Shown piece after piece: positions 27,222 to 36,406 of a stretch of 64,000 nt of DNA. Source of the stretch: Lachnospiraceae bacterium (lineage in GTDB: Bacteria; Bacillota; Clostridia; Lachnospirales; Lachnospiraceae). The notes below the pieces were generated by a model, which was not told the origin of the DNA, ran no database searches, and saw only the letters and a list, made by a program, of their open reading frames with translations. Within the stretch, counting starts at the first letter, position 1. Each line of letters begins with the position of its first letter. The DNA is taken from positions 1 to 64,000 of the forward strand of contig JAKSSD010000005.1 of assembly GCA_024403275.1 (NCBI GenBank). The letters are read 5' to 3'. Both the position numbers and the translations under genes were made by a program.

Positions 27222-28004
27222 CTACCTGTAGATTGCCTTTTTCACTGAATTATATAAACCTGCAAATATGCTCTTTTGCGCTATCCAGGTTCTTAATGGC
27301 TGAAGAGTAAGTCTCATAATTCTTCTGTAATGATTGGCCCTCTTTTCGCCCATATATTTAACTACTATTTCTCTGTGTTCTTCTTTATCACGTTTTCTGT
27401 TAGCCTTGGTTTCAGAGAAACCGCCTCCTTCATAAGAAGCTACTGTAATTCCAAGATATTTAGGTCTTACATCATTCTGAAAATACTGTCTTAGGAAGAA
27501 ATCATAATCAGCTCTGATTTTATAATTCAAATCAAACCCTTTTTCATCCCACATACTTCTTTCAAAGAAACAGGACTGATGATTAGGCATATGTCTATAG
27601 CATATAGATTCTGTTATCTCTTTAGGCTGACTAATAACCTCTCCCGTCAGGCAAAAGAATGCATCGCCATAATATATCTTCCTATTAGGTTCTGAATCAA
27701 TAACCTTATTCGTATTCGCAAGTACATCTTTATCAAAGAAGCTATCTCCGCAATTCATGAAGCATACATAATCGCCTTTAGCTAACTTAACCGCTTCATT
27801 CATGGCATCGTAAATACCCTTATCCTTTTGAGAATATAGCCTTATCTTCTCATCCGTTGGTATTGAATCTATCGATCCATCCGTTGATCCGCCATCCTTA
27901 ATCAGAATTTCATAATCATCAAAGGTCTGCTCTAACACATTTTCAATTGTATTTTTTAACTTGTCTCCCGAATTATAGGTGACAGTAATAACACTGAATT
28001 TCAA
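27222..28004 (-). CDS. Glycosyltransferase family 2, WcaE-like
   Basis: A 260-residue GT-A protein. MKFSVITVTYNSGDKLKNTI, ILIKDGGSTDGS and the segment DKGIYDAMNEAVKLAKGDYV are characteristic of the WcaE/Slr0983-like group. The position normally holding DxD reads NCGD (FMNCGDSFF), as in other members of this group. The start is a TTG (28002-28004), 7 nt after AGGAG; no ATG fits better. The EpsG-type gene upstream is 9 nt away. Confidence 0.85.
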   Translation of the reverse strand: MKFSVITVTYNSGDKLKNTIENVLEQTFDDYEILIKDGGSTDGSIDSIPTDEKIRLYSQKDKGIYDAMNEAVKLAKGDYVCFMNCGDSFFDKDVLANTNKVIDSEPNRKIYYGDAFFCLTGEVISQPKEITESICYRHMPNHQSCFFERSMWDEKGFDLNYKIRADYDFFLRQYFQNDVRPKYLGITVASYEGGGFSETKANRKRDKEEHREIVVKYMGEKRANHYRRIMRLTLQPLRTWIAQKSIFAGLYNSVKKAIYR

Positions 28005-28013
28005 ATTAAACTC

Positions 28014-29123
28014 CTAATGCATTACCCAGTTTAAATAAGGCAATAACAATGTTCCATTAGTTCTGCTCGCTTCAAGGAAGCTTATATAATAAGCAGTTCC
28101 GAGTAAAACTATGCCTGCAATTGATACTATCTTCATCCATTTCTTAGGCATAGCATCAATAAGATGAGGCACAAGTACTACCTGGAAAATATTGAAATAA
28201 TATCCTGCCCTCGAAATAACTGGTATAAATGAACAACAACTGTAAATAATGAGTGCTATTACATTCATATTAAAATAAAACATATTGCACTTATTATTTT
28301 TGAGCGCTCTCTTATAAAGAATTAATGATAAAACAAGCACTCCGACGCATCTAGCTATATTTATATAGCTTGTGCTTCCTGTATCATAAATAGAATTCTC
28401 ATACTGTGGGTATACAAGAAATACAAGACTTTTGTACACACCTGGGAATATAAGAAAGCTTGCTGTTACAAGTGTCAACAATCCTACTGACCATGGTTTC
28501 CATTTGATTAAACCAAGAGGATAAGCCACTAAAACAATCAAAATCGATATATGGAAGGTGGAAGCTAAGAGCACGCATAACACAAACTTCCAATATTCTT
28601 TTCTGAATATAAATCTAACTGCATAAAAAGCTACTGCAAAGGCAAGATAGTTTCTTATTGAATTAAAACTTGAAGCATAATATCCAAGGACTGTGAACAT
28701 GAAAAATGAAAGTGCAAAATTCTCACAAAGTCCTGTAAGGCCTTTCAAGAAGAAAAACAATGTCACAAATCCAATGATGGCAAATATAATCAAATATTTC
28801 TTGCCATCTGCTCCAAATAAATGCTGAATGATTTTAACAAAGAGGTTAAATCCAAACTCGGTTGCAACCATTGAATCTCTGTTTTGTGCCAGATAATTAA
28901 AAATTGATTTGTATTTCCAATAATCGCCACCTACAGCAATTCTTCCCGCTGATATCACAAACCAGAAGAAGAAAATAAGCATATACAGTATTTTATTGTA
29001 TAATCTGCCTCTTGTTATCTCTGCCTTCGCTTCACCAACCTCTGTAATGGGACGAAATTCGTCTCTTTTCACGAAGCAGGCTAAACCACAGGTCATAAGA
29101 GCCAATACCAGATAAACTGCCAT
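28014..29123 (-). CDS. EpsG-family membrane protein, probable polysaccharide polymerase
   Basis: A 369-residue polytopic protein (about ten helices) of the EpsG family, the Firmicute counterpart of Wzy. The loop ISAGRIAVGGDYWKYKSIFN (about 62-81) followed by EFGFNLFVKIIQHLFG, and later FNSIRNYLAFAVAFYAVRFI, are the family hallmarks. It would join lipid-linked repeat units on the outer face of the membrane, with length set by the Wzz-like protein encoded two genes upstream. GAAGGAAG precedes the ATG. Confidence 0.85.
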   Translation of the reverse strand: MAVYLVLALMTCGLACFVKRDEFRPITEVGEAKAEITRGRLYNKILYMLIFFFWFVISAGRIAVGGDYWKYKSIFNYLAQNRDSMVATEFGFNLFVKIIQHLFGADGKKYLIIFAIIGFVTLFFFLKGLTGLCENFALSFFMFTVLGYYASSFNSIRNYLAFAVAFYAVRFIFRKEYWKFVLCVLLASTFHISILIVLVAYPLGLIKWKPWSVGLLTLVTASFLIFPGVYKSLVFLVYPQYENSIYDTGSTSYINIARCVGVLVLSLILYKRALKNNKCNMFYFNMNVIALIIYSCCSFIPVISRAGYYFNIFQVVLVPHLIDAMPKKWMKIVSIAGIVLLGTAYYISFLEASRTNGTLLLPYLNWVMH

Positions 29124-29924
29124 TTAAACTTCCTTCTTTTTAAGTTCCTTGCCTTCTTTAATTCCAGCTTTTATAAGCTTGTTTGCTTCACTTCTTCCAA
29201 TCTGACCTTTAAACATTTCTTTCTTAGTAAGGACAAATCTAATTCTCCATACCCAGGCCATATTTCCATATAAATAAGCAAACAAAACTCCTCTGTCGAA
29301 AAAGAATTTCTCGGTATATCCGTTAAACCATGTGGAAGGTCTTGGAATCTCCTGACCAACGCAAATGGAAGATGCATACATTTTCACACCTTTTTTCAAC
29401 GCTTCTCTTAAGAAAAGCGAATCCTCTCCATTGCTGTATTTGGCACCACCACCAAACAATGGTGAAAATCTAAGTTTTTTACTATCTAAAACCTCTTTTC
29501 TTACAGCGATACTGTAAGCAGGATATCTTCCAATATTGAAGCCTGACAGCTTCTTGAAGGATTCCTCATTCGTATAAGTTCTTCTTTCTTCACATACACG
29601 AACATTTACCATTATCATTTCCGCTTCGGGATGCTTTTGAAACTCATTTATCACAAGTTCTTCGTATCCCTCATCGTAAACTATGTCATCATCCGCGAAT
29701 AAAACTATGTCTCCAAAGGAATTATCAATACAAAGATTCCTGTTGTTTCCAACACCTCTTCCTTTTGAATTAATAACCTTTATCCTGCCATAATCTTTCT
29801 CAATAACAGTCTCATCTTCTTTATCACACTGATTAACTATTACCGCGCAAGAGGAAATATTCATTTTATTTATCAGCTCATCAACATCATTATTTAGGGA
29901 TGATATTAGAAGTGTTAACTGCAT
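29124..29924 (-). CDS. Glycosyltransferase family 2-like protein
   Basis: A 266-residue GT-A-type protein. The N-terminal strand is MQLTLLISSLNNDVDELINK, and the metal motif appears as ADDD (in LFADDDIVYDEGYEELV), with GRGVGNNRNLCIDNS before it. It has a shorter N-terminal region than classical GT2 enzymes and belongs to the glycosyltransferase A (DUF-like) group often found in EPS loci. Its first 35 nt overlap the end of the Wzz-like gene. AGAGGA lies 8 nt upstream. Confidence 0.78.
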   Translation of the reverse strand: MQLTLLISSLNNDVDELINKMNISSCAVIVNQCDKEDETVIEKDYGRIKVINSKGRGVGNNRNLCIDNSFGDIVLFADDDIVYDEGYEELVINEFQKHPEAEMIMVNVRVCEERRTYTNEESFKKLSGFNIGRYPAYSIAVRKEVLDSKKLRFSPLFGGGAKYSNGEDSLFLREALKKGVKMYASSICVGQEIPRPSTWFNGYTEKFFFDRGVLFAYLYGNMAWVWRIRFVLTKKEMFKGQIGRSEANKLIKAGIKEGKELKKKEV

Positions 29925-31140
29925 CGTAAATATCCTCTTTTAATTTCTTAGTTGAACTACATAATGGTGAAAATACATAATTTCTTATAAGGCTTGCATT
30001 TGTATCATAAAGAATCATACCTACAACATTAGCTTCTTGGGTTCTAAGTAAATCCAAAGCTCTTTCTATAAGTTTTCCGTTATGATCAGAAGCCTTAACA
30101 AGCACGATAACTGCATCATTTTCTGCTGCCTCTGCTGCCGCTTCAGGATTATTATTAACTGAACCTAAGAATTTCAATGAATAATCTTCTGCCGTATAGA
30201 AACGCTCTTCTTCAGTAATCTCTTCATGATCAAGAGCACGAATTTCTTTGTCCTTTAATTCCTTAAGCTGGAAATACATAAGGTTTGCAACATAATCGGT
30301 ATCATTATTAAGTGATGTTCCAACCACTGCTACCTTCTTAAATCCCTTTGTCAGCTTAACATAGTTAACCTTTAACCATACTCTGTAAAACTCAGTTCTT
30401 CTTCGTCTTTCCTTTGGAAGATTACCAAGGTATCCTTCGCCTGACTCAAGGTCCATTTTTCTCATTCTGTCAGTTGTAATACCCATTGCAGGAATTCCAT
30501 ATCTGATTTCAATAGTTCCTGGAACATGAATTGAATCATCAAGAACGAAGTATAATAATAAAAGCAATATCGAAACAATGCATCCGATAATGGCACCTGT
30601 AAATGTCATTGCCCAGGTTCTGTCATCATAGCCAACAACTTTTGCCTTATTAGCTTTTTGAATCACAACTGCCCTATCTATTTCCTTGAAAAATGGAGCA
30701 AATTTAACAGCTGCATTTGCATAAGCATTAGCGAGTATCTGTGCTTCCTTTTCACTATCAGCAGTAGCTATAACTGACAAGATTCTTACATCAGTTTTCA
30801 AAGTTGCAGTAATATGCTTTGCTGCAAATTCAGGATCATGAGTTCTGCCAAGTTCTTCAGCAGCATATTCGCCAATCTTGTCATAAAAAATCATAGACTC
30901 CCAGGTCTGCTGATTAATGTAAATGTTGGCAAGCTCTACTTCCTCTATGTATTCAAGATACACCTCAGCTGTCGCTTCATATTCTTTCTCTGTATTGATA
31001 ACATTTCTAAAAAGGTAATAAACACCACCAAAAATAATTGCTCCAATACAGATTCCATATAAAACAAATCTGAATCTTCTTAAGCACACAAGCATCATAA
31101 GCCTTATATCTATTGGCTCTTTACTATAAGGTACTTTCAT
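29890..31140 (-). CDS. Wzz-like chain-length protein with a degenerate kinase-like cytoplasmic domain
   Basis: A 416-residue protein. A Wzz fold is framed by two membrane helices (about 26-45 and 178-200) with an extracellular domain of about 130 residues between. After the second helix comes a cytoplasmic domain resembling a bacterial tyrosine kinase, but its P-loop position reads VAVVGTSLNNDTDYVAN (about 270-286) with no GKS/T, and no C-terminal tyrosine cluster is seen. It therefore looks like a non-catalytic modulator. The start is the ATG at 31140; an ATG 5 codons earlier overlaps the GGAGG. It overlaps the sugar transferase gene by 17 nt. Confidence 0.8.
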   Translation of the reverse strand: MKVPYSKEPIDIRLMMLVCLRRFRFVLYGICIGAIIFGGVYYLFRNVINTEKEYEATAEVYLEYIEEVELANIYINQQTWESMIFYDKIGEYAAEELGRTHDPEFAAKHITATLKTDVRILSVIATADSEKEAQILANAYANAAVKFAPFFKEIDRAVVIQKANKAKVVGYDDRTWAMTFTGAIIGCIVSILLLLLYFVLDDSIHVPGTIEIRYGIPAMGITTDRMRKMDLESGEGYLGNLPKERRRRTEFYRVWLKVNYVKLTKGFKKVAVVGTSLNNDTDYVANLMYFQLKELKDKEIRALDHEEITEEERFYTAEDYSLKFLGSVNNNPEAAAEAAENDAVIVLVKASDHNGKLIERALDLLRTQEANVVGMILYDTNASLIRNYVFSPLCSSTKKLKEDIYDAVNTSNIIPK

Positions 31141-32512
31141 CTTTTCCCTCCTCAACTTTCATTGCGGTAACCTGATTACTATCAACACCCTCTGTTGCAT
31201 CAGGACTTATAAGTACTTTAAGTGTTAACAACATAAGCTTGATATCAAGCCATGTTGAATATTCTTCAATATATGTAAGGTCGAGTTTAAGTTTGTCATA
31301 TGGAGTAGTATTGTACTTACCATAAACCTGCGCATAACCAGCAAGTCCAGCCTTTACTCTTGTTCTATATGCAAATTCTGGCATTTCCTTAACATACTGC
31401 TCAATAATTTCTGGTCTTTCAGGACGAGGTCCGATAAATGACATATCACCCTTCAGGATGTTAAAGAGCTGTGGAAGCTCATCAATTCTTACCTTACGGA
31501 TAAATTTACCAAATGGAGTAATTCTGTCATCATTCTTAGAAGCAAGTCTAGCCTTACCATCTGCCTCAGCATTTACCTTCATTGATCTGAATTTAATAAT
31601 CTTAAATTCTTTATCATTAATTGTGCATCTAACCTGTTTATAAAATACTGGTCCTCTATCTGACACCTTAATAATAATTGCAGAAACAAGCATTATTGGT
31701 GATGTCAAAATAATAAGAATGAGTGAACATACTATATCGATAACTCTCTTGATACATCTCTCTTCAAATTTAAGAGCATACTCTCTTGTAAGAAGAATAG
31801 GTGTATCAAAAAGATGCATTTTATCAGCACCCATGATAATAACATCAGGGATTTTAGGCATCATATAAACACGAATTGACTTTGAATAGCAGAACTTAAT
31901 GTATTTATTTCGCTCTACTGTAGGTATATCCCAAAGAATTACACCGTCATATCTTTCGCAGATTTCCTTTTGAATCTCTTCTTCTCCTGCAGAAATATTA
32001 ATCTTTCCTGCAATAAGGAATCTGTCTTTTCTTGTTTCGAATTTCCTAACAATATCATCAATCGGTCTGTCTCCATGAACCAAAAGCAGATTTCTTGGTG
32101 GGAAAACCGCTCTATAAATAAGGTCTGCCAGGAATACCCAGACAAAAGAGAATGCAAGCTGAGCCGCTGTCATAATAAGAATTGGCTTAACTGGCGCAAA
32201 CCACTCACTCATAAGTGAAAGCTGTGCGTAAGAAATAAGATTTGCTGCCAAAATACTGAATACCTGGGACAAAAATACATCAAAGGCTTTTAGATATCCT
32301 ATCTTCGTTCCTCCGTAAGTAGACGTGAAGAACATAAGTAAGATTCCGTAAATAACAATAACTAACCAGTTACCTTTGTTCCAGAAAGATACCTTTACTA
32401 CGTGAATATAAAATTTGTACCAGGCCAAACCATAGCCTGCAATCAGCATCAACAAACCAAGACTTGTAAGCTGTAATACAACTATTCTCTTAATTGATTC
32501 CAAATTTTTCAT
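31124..32512 (-). CDS. Undecaprenyl-phosphate glycosyl-1-phosphate transferase (priming enzyme)
   Basis: A 462-residue WbaP/CpsE-type initiating enzyme. Four N-terminal membrane helices (to about 137) precede a CoA-binding-like domain (about 140-235) and the Bac_transf catalytic domain (about 253-445), with KRVIDIVCSL, GPVFYKQVR (287-295), KIIKFRSMK (304-312) and DELPQLFNILKGDMSFIGPR (344-363). It starts the repeat unit by placing a sugar-1-phosphate on undecaprenyl phosphate. The sugar (galactose or glucose) cannot be decided. Confidence 0.92.
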   Translation of the reverse strand: MKNLESIKRIVVLQLTSLGLLMLIAGYGLAWYKFYIHVVKVSFWNKGNWLVIVIYGILLMFFTSTYGGTKIGYLKAFDVFLSQVFSILAANLISYAQLSLMSEWFAPVKPILIMTAAQLAFSFVWVFLADLIYRAVFPPRNLLLVHGDRPIDDIVRKFETRKDRFLIAGKINISAGEEEIQKEICERYDGVILWDIPTVERNKYIKFCYSKSIRVYMMPKIPDVIIMGADKMHLFDTPILLTREYALKFEERCIKRVIDIVCSLILIILTSPIMLVSAIIIKVSDRGPVFYKQVRCTINDKEFKIIKFRSMKVNAEADGKARLASKNDDRITPFGKFIRKVRIDELPQLFNILKGDMSFIGPRPERPEIIEQYVKEMPEFAYRTRVKAGLAGYAQVYGKYNTTPYDKLKLDLTYIEEYSTWLDIKLMLLTLKVLISPDATEGVDSNQVTAMKVEEGKDESTL

Positions 32513-32525
32513 AAATTACCACCTG

Positions 32526-33272
32526 TTAAACTCTTCTTTTTACTGCTCTGAATGCCCATCCAATGAAACACCATGCACTCTTAAATACGTTTAACTTCTC
32601 CTGTTTTCTGTATAAATTCCAGATTCTTCTAATTGCTTCTAATTTATTAGATGATAAAGACTTGGATGGTCTTCTATATAAAACAAGATTCTCATCAAGT
32701 CCGTAAGCGAGATAACCATTTCTTAAAATTCTCCACCATAAAGCGGTATCCTCGCTTTTAACCTTAGGCATCATAACTTGTTTCTTCTCTAACAATCTCA
32801 TATCAAAACATACTGTTGAAGTAAAAATAGTTGTATTTCTTAATGCCTTTTCATAAGAAAGAGTCTTTGGAACTCTAACAATTTTCCCCAAAGGTTTAGC
32901 ATTTTCATCTGCAAACTCGTAACCTGTAAAGCAAAAAGCTGCATTATTCTCTTTCATAAACGCTATCTGCTTTTCCAGTTTCTCTGGAAGCCACAAATCG
33001 TCAGCATCTATGTACGCCACAAATTCGCCACTTGCTTCCATAACACCTGCATTTCTTGCCTCTGCAGCGCCTTTATTCTCTCCAAGATAAATCACTTTAA
33101 TCTTGGGATTATCAAAGCCTTTTAATATTTCCAGTGTGTTATCCTTTGATCCATTTTCACAAAGAATAATCTCAACATTGTCATAAGTCTGGTTTAATAC
33201 GCTGTCTACTGTTGCTTCAATAAACTTTTCCGCATTGTAAACAGGAATTACTACACTGACCTTTTCCTTCAT
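32526..33272 (-). CDS. Glycosyltransferase family 2
   Basis: A 248-residue GT-A protein: VSVVIPVYNAEKFIEATVDS, ILCENGSKDNTLEIL, NKGAAEARNAGVMEASGEFV and the metal motif DADD (in YIDADDLWLPEKLEKQ). This closely follows the short GT2 type used in capsule and teichuronic acid assembly. GAGGGG precedes the ATG by 5 nt. It is the second gene of the operon. Confidence 0.88.
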   Translation of the reverse strand: MKEKVSVVIPVYNAEKFIEATVDSVLNQTYDNVEIILCENGSKDNTLEILKGFDNPKIKVIYLGENKGAAEARNAGVMEASGEFVAYIDADDLWLPEKLEKQIAFMKENNAAFCFTGYEFADENAKPLGKIVRVPKTLSYEKALRNTTIFTSTVCFDMRLLEKKQVMMPKVKSEDTALWWRILRNGYLAYGLDENLVLYRRPSKSLSSNKLEAIRRIWNLYRKQEKLNVFKSAWCFIGWAFRAVKRRV

Positions 33273-33284
33273 ACATGCCCCTCT

Positions 33285-34847
33285 TTACTTCTTCTTAAAA
33301 CAGATGTATTCCCCATCGTCATATATCACGTCATAGAAGTTATCCATATATTCAAAATTATCATTCATATATGCTCTGTAATCCTGCTCAACCCAATCTG
33401 CTCTCAAAATATCATGCTTGGTCATAACGATGTATTTTGAATCAGATTTGTAGTTTTGACAGTTAAGTACGAAATTAACACCATAGCCCTTTGGCATTGC
33501 ACAGATAACTTTAGGCTCCATTGTGTACATAAGAATCGTATTGTCATATGGATTATCCGAGTCTGTCATTTCAAATAGTCCTGACATATCTGTTTCGAGA
33601 TTTTTCCACTCTTTTAACTCAGAACCAGCATAGTAACGTTCTTCGCCATAAAAGGTATTGTAATTAACTGGCATAAACAACAATCCCATCACATTGCAAA
33701 GAATAATCGTCCACGCTAACCATTTATCCTCTGTCATCATAAGAAGAACTATTGAGAAGAGGATTACTATCTCTGTTCCTCTCATAAATGTATCTGGCAC
33801 AATTGTGTAAAGTGTCATATACATAAATCCAAAAATGCAAACGCTGTAGGCTACAATTACTCCTATTATTCTGTCCTTCTTCTCTACCTTCTTAGAGCAG
33901 GCAGTCATCAAGCCGGATATGATAATTAAAAGCGCCATCATCACGTGGAATATATAAATTCCGTTGCTTTTCGCATAATATCTAAGGTTAAGAAGTCCTA
34001 TAAGACCTTCTTTTATCATTCCAAGGAAGCTTCTTGCTGCCCCAAGTACTCTTCCTGACTTGATTGCATTTAACAAGGCTTCCGTCTTTCCAATATTGTA
34101 GTTACTTGAAATAAGGTGAAGTATAACGTAGCTTCCGCCAGCAATTACTCCCATTGCTACAAAAGAAAGAAGTATTCTTACCCAAAGCTTCTTCTTTTGC
34201 AATACAGCAAATACGTAAACTGGAATACAAAATGCAAAGAATGTATACACCTGAACCGAATAAATAATAACAACTGGTGTCACTATGTATTTAAGCCAGA
34301 CTGGACATTCGTCAAAGAACACTTTATATAAAAGTCCCGCAATAACTATAACTAACGCATATCTGTATATTTCCGACATATTGGTATTGATATACAAAAG
34401 GAAAACTACACTAGTAACTTCTGCCAATATTAATTTGTATAAATTTCTTACCTTGGGTTTGGTAAGAAGTATAAATAAAAGGTTTGCAATCATAATGAAT
34501 ATCATGTTGCAAATATATACAAATGAATATCTCGCTGGAAATACCTTTGCAATCAAGGAATATGGTGCAAGTATTGCATAATTCCAGGCAGAACCAGTGC
34601 CCAATATAGCGTGATTTGAATCAAATCCCCAGTATCCCTTAGGAGATAAATATGATGCATATGTCTGAATCAGTTTCACATATGCTGCTTCATCATTCCA
34701 TTTAACTCCAGGAAGTGCTACAAATCCCTGAATAGCCCACTGAATTATCATTAAAATCAATGACAAAATTAATGGTGTTATTACAAATGCAACACTAAGA
34801 ATTAGGCTTATATTTACTTTGTTATTGCTATGTTTATTATCTTTCAT
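33285..34847 (-). CDS. Polytopic membrane protein, first gene of the polysaccharide operon
   Basis: A 520-residue protein with about 12 membrane segments and a soluble C-terminal domain of about 110 residues. The first outer loop contains ALPGVKWNDEAAYVKLIQTY, with acidic residues placed as in GT-C glycosyltransferases. No named family was recognised. A longer frame opens at 34892, but that ATG would fall within about 10 nt of the predicted transcription start, and neither start has a good ribosome binding site. The ATG at 34847 is therefore preferred with moderate confidence. Confidence 0.6.
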   Translation of the reverse strand: MKDNKHSNNKVNISLILSVAFVITPLILSLILMIIQWAIQGFVALPGVKWNDEAAYVKLIQTYASYLSPKGYWGFDSNHAILGTGSAWNYAILAPYSLIAKVFPARYSFVYICNMIFIMIANLLFILLTKPKVRNLYKLILAEVTSVVFLLYINTNMSEIYRYALVIVIAGLLYKVFFDECPVWLKYIVTPVVIIYSVQVYTFFAFCIPVYVFAVLQKKKLWVRILLSFVAMGVIAGGSYVILHLISSNYNIGKTEALLNAIKSGRVLGAARSFLGMIKEGLIGLLNLRYYAKSNGIYIFHVMMALLIIISGLMTACSKKVEKKDRIIGVIVAYSVCIFGFMYMTLYTIVPDTFMRGTEIVILFSIVLLMMTEDKWLAWTIILCNVMGLLFMPVNYNTFYGEERYYAGSELKEWKNLETDMSGLFEMTDSDNPYDNTILMYTMEPKVICAMPKGYGVNFVLNCQNYKSDSKYIVMTKHDILRADWVEQDYRAYMNDNFEYMDNFYDVIYDDGEYICFKKK

Positions 34848-34907
34848 ATTTATACAAAATCGGTAGTTTACACTATCAACCCATGATATCATTACATAAT
34901 TAATAGT

Positions 34908-34916
34908 ATTATATCA
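34908..34916 (-). promoter_or_regulatory. Extended -10 promoter of the polysaccharide operon
   Basis: The minus strand reads TGATATAAT, a full extended -10 (TGnTATAAT). No good -35 stands 17 nt upstream. Transcription would begin near 34901 and run about 24 kb to 10966, since no internal terminator was seen. Confidence 0.6.
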
Positions 34917-34957
34917 CAATTACAATTTTCATACCACAATAATAATCTTAGGCTCTA

Positions 34958-34986
34958 TTGCCCTTGAACTATATAAATGCTATTAT
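34958..34986 (+). promoter_or_regulatory. Promoter of rfbD
   Basis: TTGCCC (34958-34963) and TATTAT (34981-34986) are 17 nt apart, and TGC just before the -10 makes it extended. It lies 28 nt upstream of the rfbD ATG and diverges from the polysaccharide operon promoter. Confidence 0.6.
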
Positions 34987-35014
34987 TTAGTTAGTTTTTA
35001 TTTTGGAGGTATCC

Positions 35015-35863
35015 ATGTACAAATTACTTATTACTGGTGGCAATGGACAGTTAGGTCGTGCCATTAATAATCTATACAAAGACAGAGAAGATATTGAATG
35101 CATTAACACAGACGTTGATGACCTTGATATTACAGACCTTGAAAGTGTTCTTAAATTTGTTGAAGAATGCAAGCCTTATGCAATCGTTAACTGCGCTGCT
35201 CACACAGCTGTTGATCTGTGTGAAGATCAGGTGGACTTGGCTTACAAAATCAATGCTATCGGTCCAAGAAACTTAAGTATTGCAGCTTCTAAATATGGTT
35301 GCAAAATGATGCAGATTAGTACCGATTATGTATTTGCTGGTGATGCAACCAAGCCTTATACAGAATTCGATACTCCAAACCCTCAGGGTGTATACGGAGC
35401 AAGCAAGCTTGCAGGTGAGAATTTCGTCAAGGAATTTGCTAACAGATACTTCATCATCAGAACCGCTTGGTTATATGGTGACGGCAAAAACTTCGTTAAA
35501 ACAATGCTTCGCCTTGCATCCGAACGAGACGAAATCGGAGTTGTATGCGACCAGGTTGGTAGCCCAACTAGCACAGTTGAATTAGCCAAAGCTATGGATG
35601 CACTCTTATTCACCGATAACTACGGAACCTTCCATGGTACTTGTGAGGGAGTATGCTCCTGGGCTGATTTCTCAGAGGAAATCTTTAGATTAACAAACAA
35701 AAACGTCAAAGTTAACCGCCTTACAAGCGATCAGTACCCAGCAAAAGCTAAAAGACCTGCTTACTCAGTTCTTGATAATTACATGTTTAAGCTTACAACT
35801 GATTTCATGTTTGCCGACTGGCACGATGCTTTGAAGGTTTATCTTGAAAATCTTGAATATTAA
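35015..35863 (+). CDS. rfbD: dTDP-4-dehydrorhamnose reductase
   Basis: A 282-residue extended SDR protein: Rossmann motif GGNGQLG (8-14), STDYVFAG (102-109) and the YxxxK pair Y127/K131 in VYGASKLAGE. This is the RmlD family, which reduces dTDP-4-keto-L-rhamnose to dTDP-L-rhamnose. The start is the ATG 5 nt after GGAGG; a TTG four codons earlier overlaps that site. The other dTDP-rhamnose genes (rmlA, B, C) are not in this window. The gene probably serves the divergent polysaccharide operon. Confidence 0.93.
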   Translation: MYKLLITGGNGQLGRAINNLYKDREDIECINTDVDDLDITDLESVLKFVEECKPYAIVNCAAHTAVDLCEDQVDLAYKINAIGPRNLSIAASKYGCKMMQISTDYVFAGDATKPYTEFDTPNPQGVYGASKLAGENFVKEFANRYFIIRTAWLYGDGKNFVKTMLRLASERDEIGVVCDQVGSPTSTVELAKAMDALLFTDNYGTFHGTCEGVCSWADFSEEIFRLTNKNVKVNRLTSDQYPAKAKRPAYSVLDNYMFKLTTDFMFADWHDALKVYLENLEY

Positions 35864-35883
35864 TAATATGTCTTATATGTTAA

Positions 35884-35911
35884 AAACCGGATGAAATTTC
35901 ATCCGGTTTTA
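35884..35911 (+). terminator. Bidirectional terminator between rfbD and the DUF212 gene
   Basis: A perfect 14-bp inverted repeat, AAAACCGGATGAAA / TTTCATCCGGTTTT. On the plus strand it is followed by ATTTTTT, and on the minus strand by a short T run. It ends both convergent units. Confidence 0.88.
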
Positions 35912-35923
35912 TTTTTTCTTTAA

Positions 35924-36391
35924 CTATTTAACTATTACCAAACAATAAAGTAATGCAAAGCTAATTCCAAGAATTGCACCTACAAGAACCTGTAATGGTG
36001 TATGTCCTACAAATTCCTTAAGCTTATCACCATTGGATAAAGTTGAACCATCCTTTGTAAACATATCAATAAGCTCATTAAGAAGCTTAGCCTGATTACC
36101 TGTCTCTCTTCTAACTCCTGTAGCATCATACATAACTACTATTGCAAGAAGACCTGCAATTGCTACATAATTCGAACCCACACCCTCATTGATGATAAGT
36201 GCAGTTACCATGGCACAAACAGCGGCTGAATGGCAGCTTGGCATTCCACCTGATCCTATGAGTCTCTCTGGAACGAATTTTTTTGTCATTGATAAATGTA
36301 TAATTGTTTTTATAACCTGCGCCAATACCCAGCTAAGGAACGCAGACATAAATACTTCATTGCGCACAAGCGCTAATACGAACTCACCCAT
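35924..36391 (-). CDS. Divergent PAP2 family protein (DUF212, YuiD-like)
   Basis: A 155-residue membrane protein with about four helices. SGGMPSCHSAAVCAMVTALI (47-66) carries the phosphatase-like Ser and His, and YDATGVRRETGNQAKLLNEL is the family signature. DUF212 proteins are related to acid phosphatase/vanadium haloperoxidase enzymes and are thought to act on lipid phosphates; the substrate is unproven. The gene lies 15 nt after the lipoprotein gene and should share its promoter. Confidence 0.88.
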   Translation of the reverse strand: MGEFVLALVRNEVFMSAFLSWVLAQVIKTIIHLSMTKKFVPERLIGSGGMPSCHSAAVCAMVTALIINEGVGSNYVAIAGLLAIVVMYDATGVRRETGNQAKLLNELIDMFTKDGSTLSNGDKLKEFVGHTPLQVLVGAILGISFALLYCLVIVK

Positions 36392-36406
36392 TTTCCATTT
36401 CCCTTT

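Noticed and set aside
34861..34957. Possible riboswitch or antitermination RNA before the polysaccharide operon
   Set aside because: The predicted transcript leader is only about 50 nt, and no stable or familiar RNA structure was found in it.
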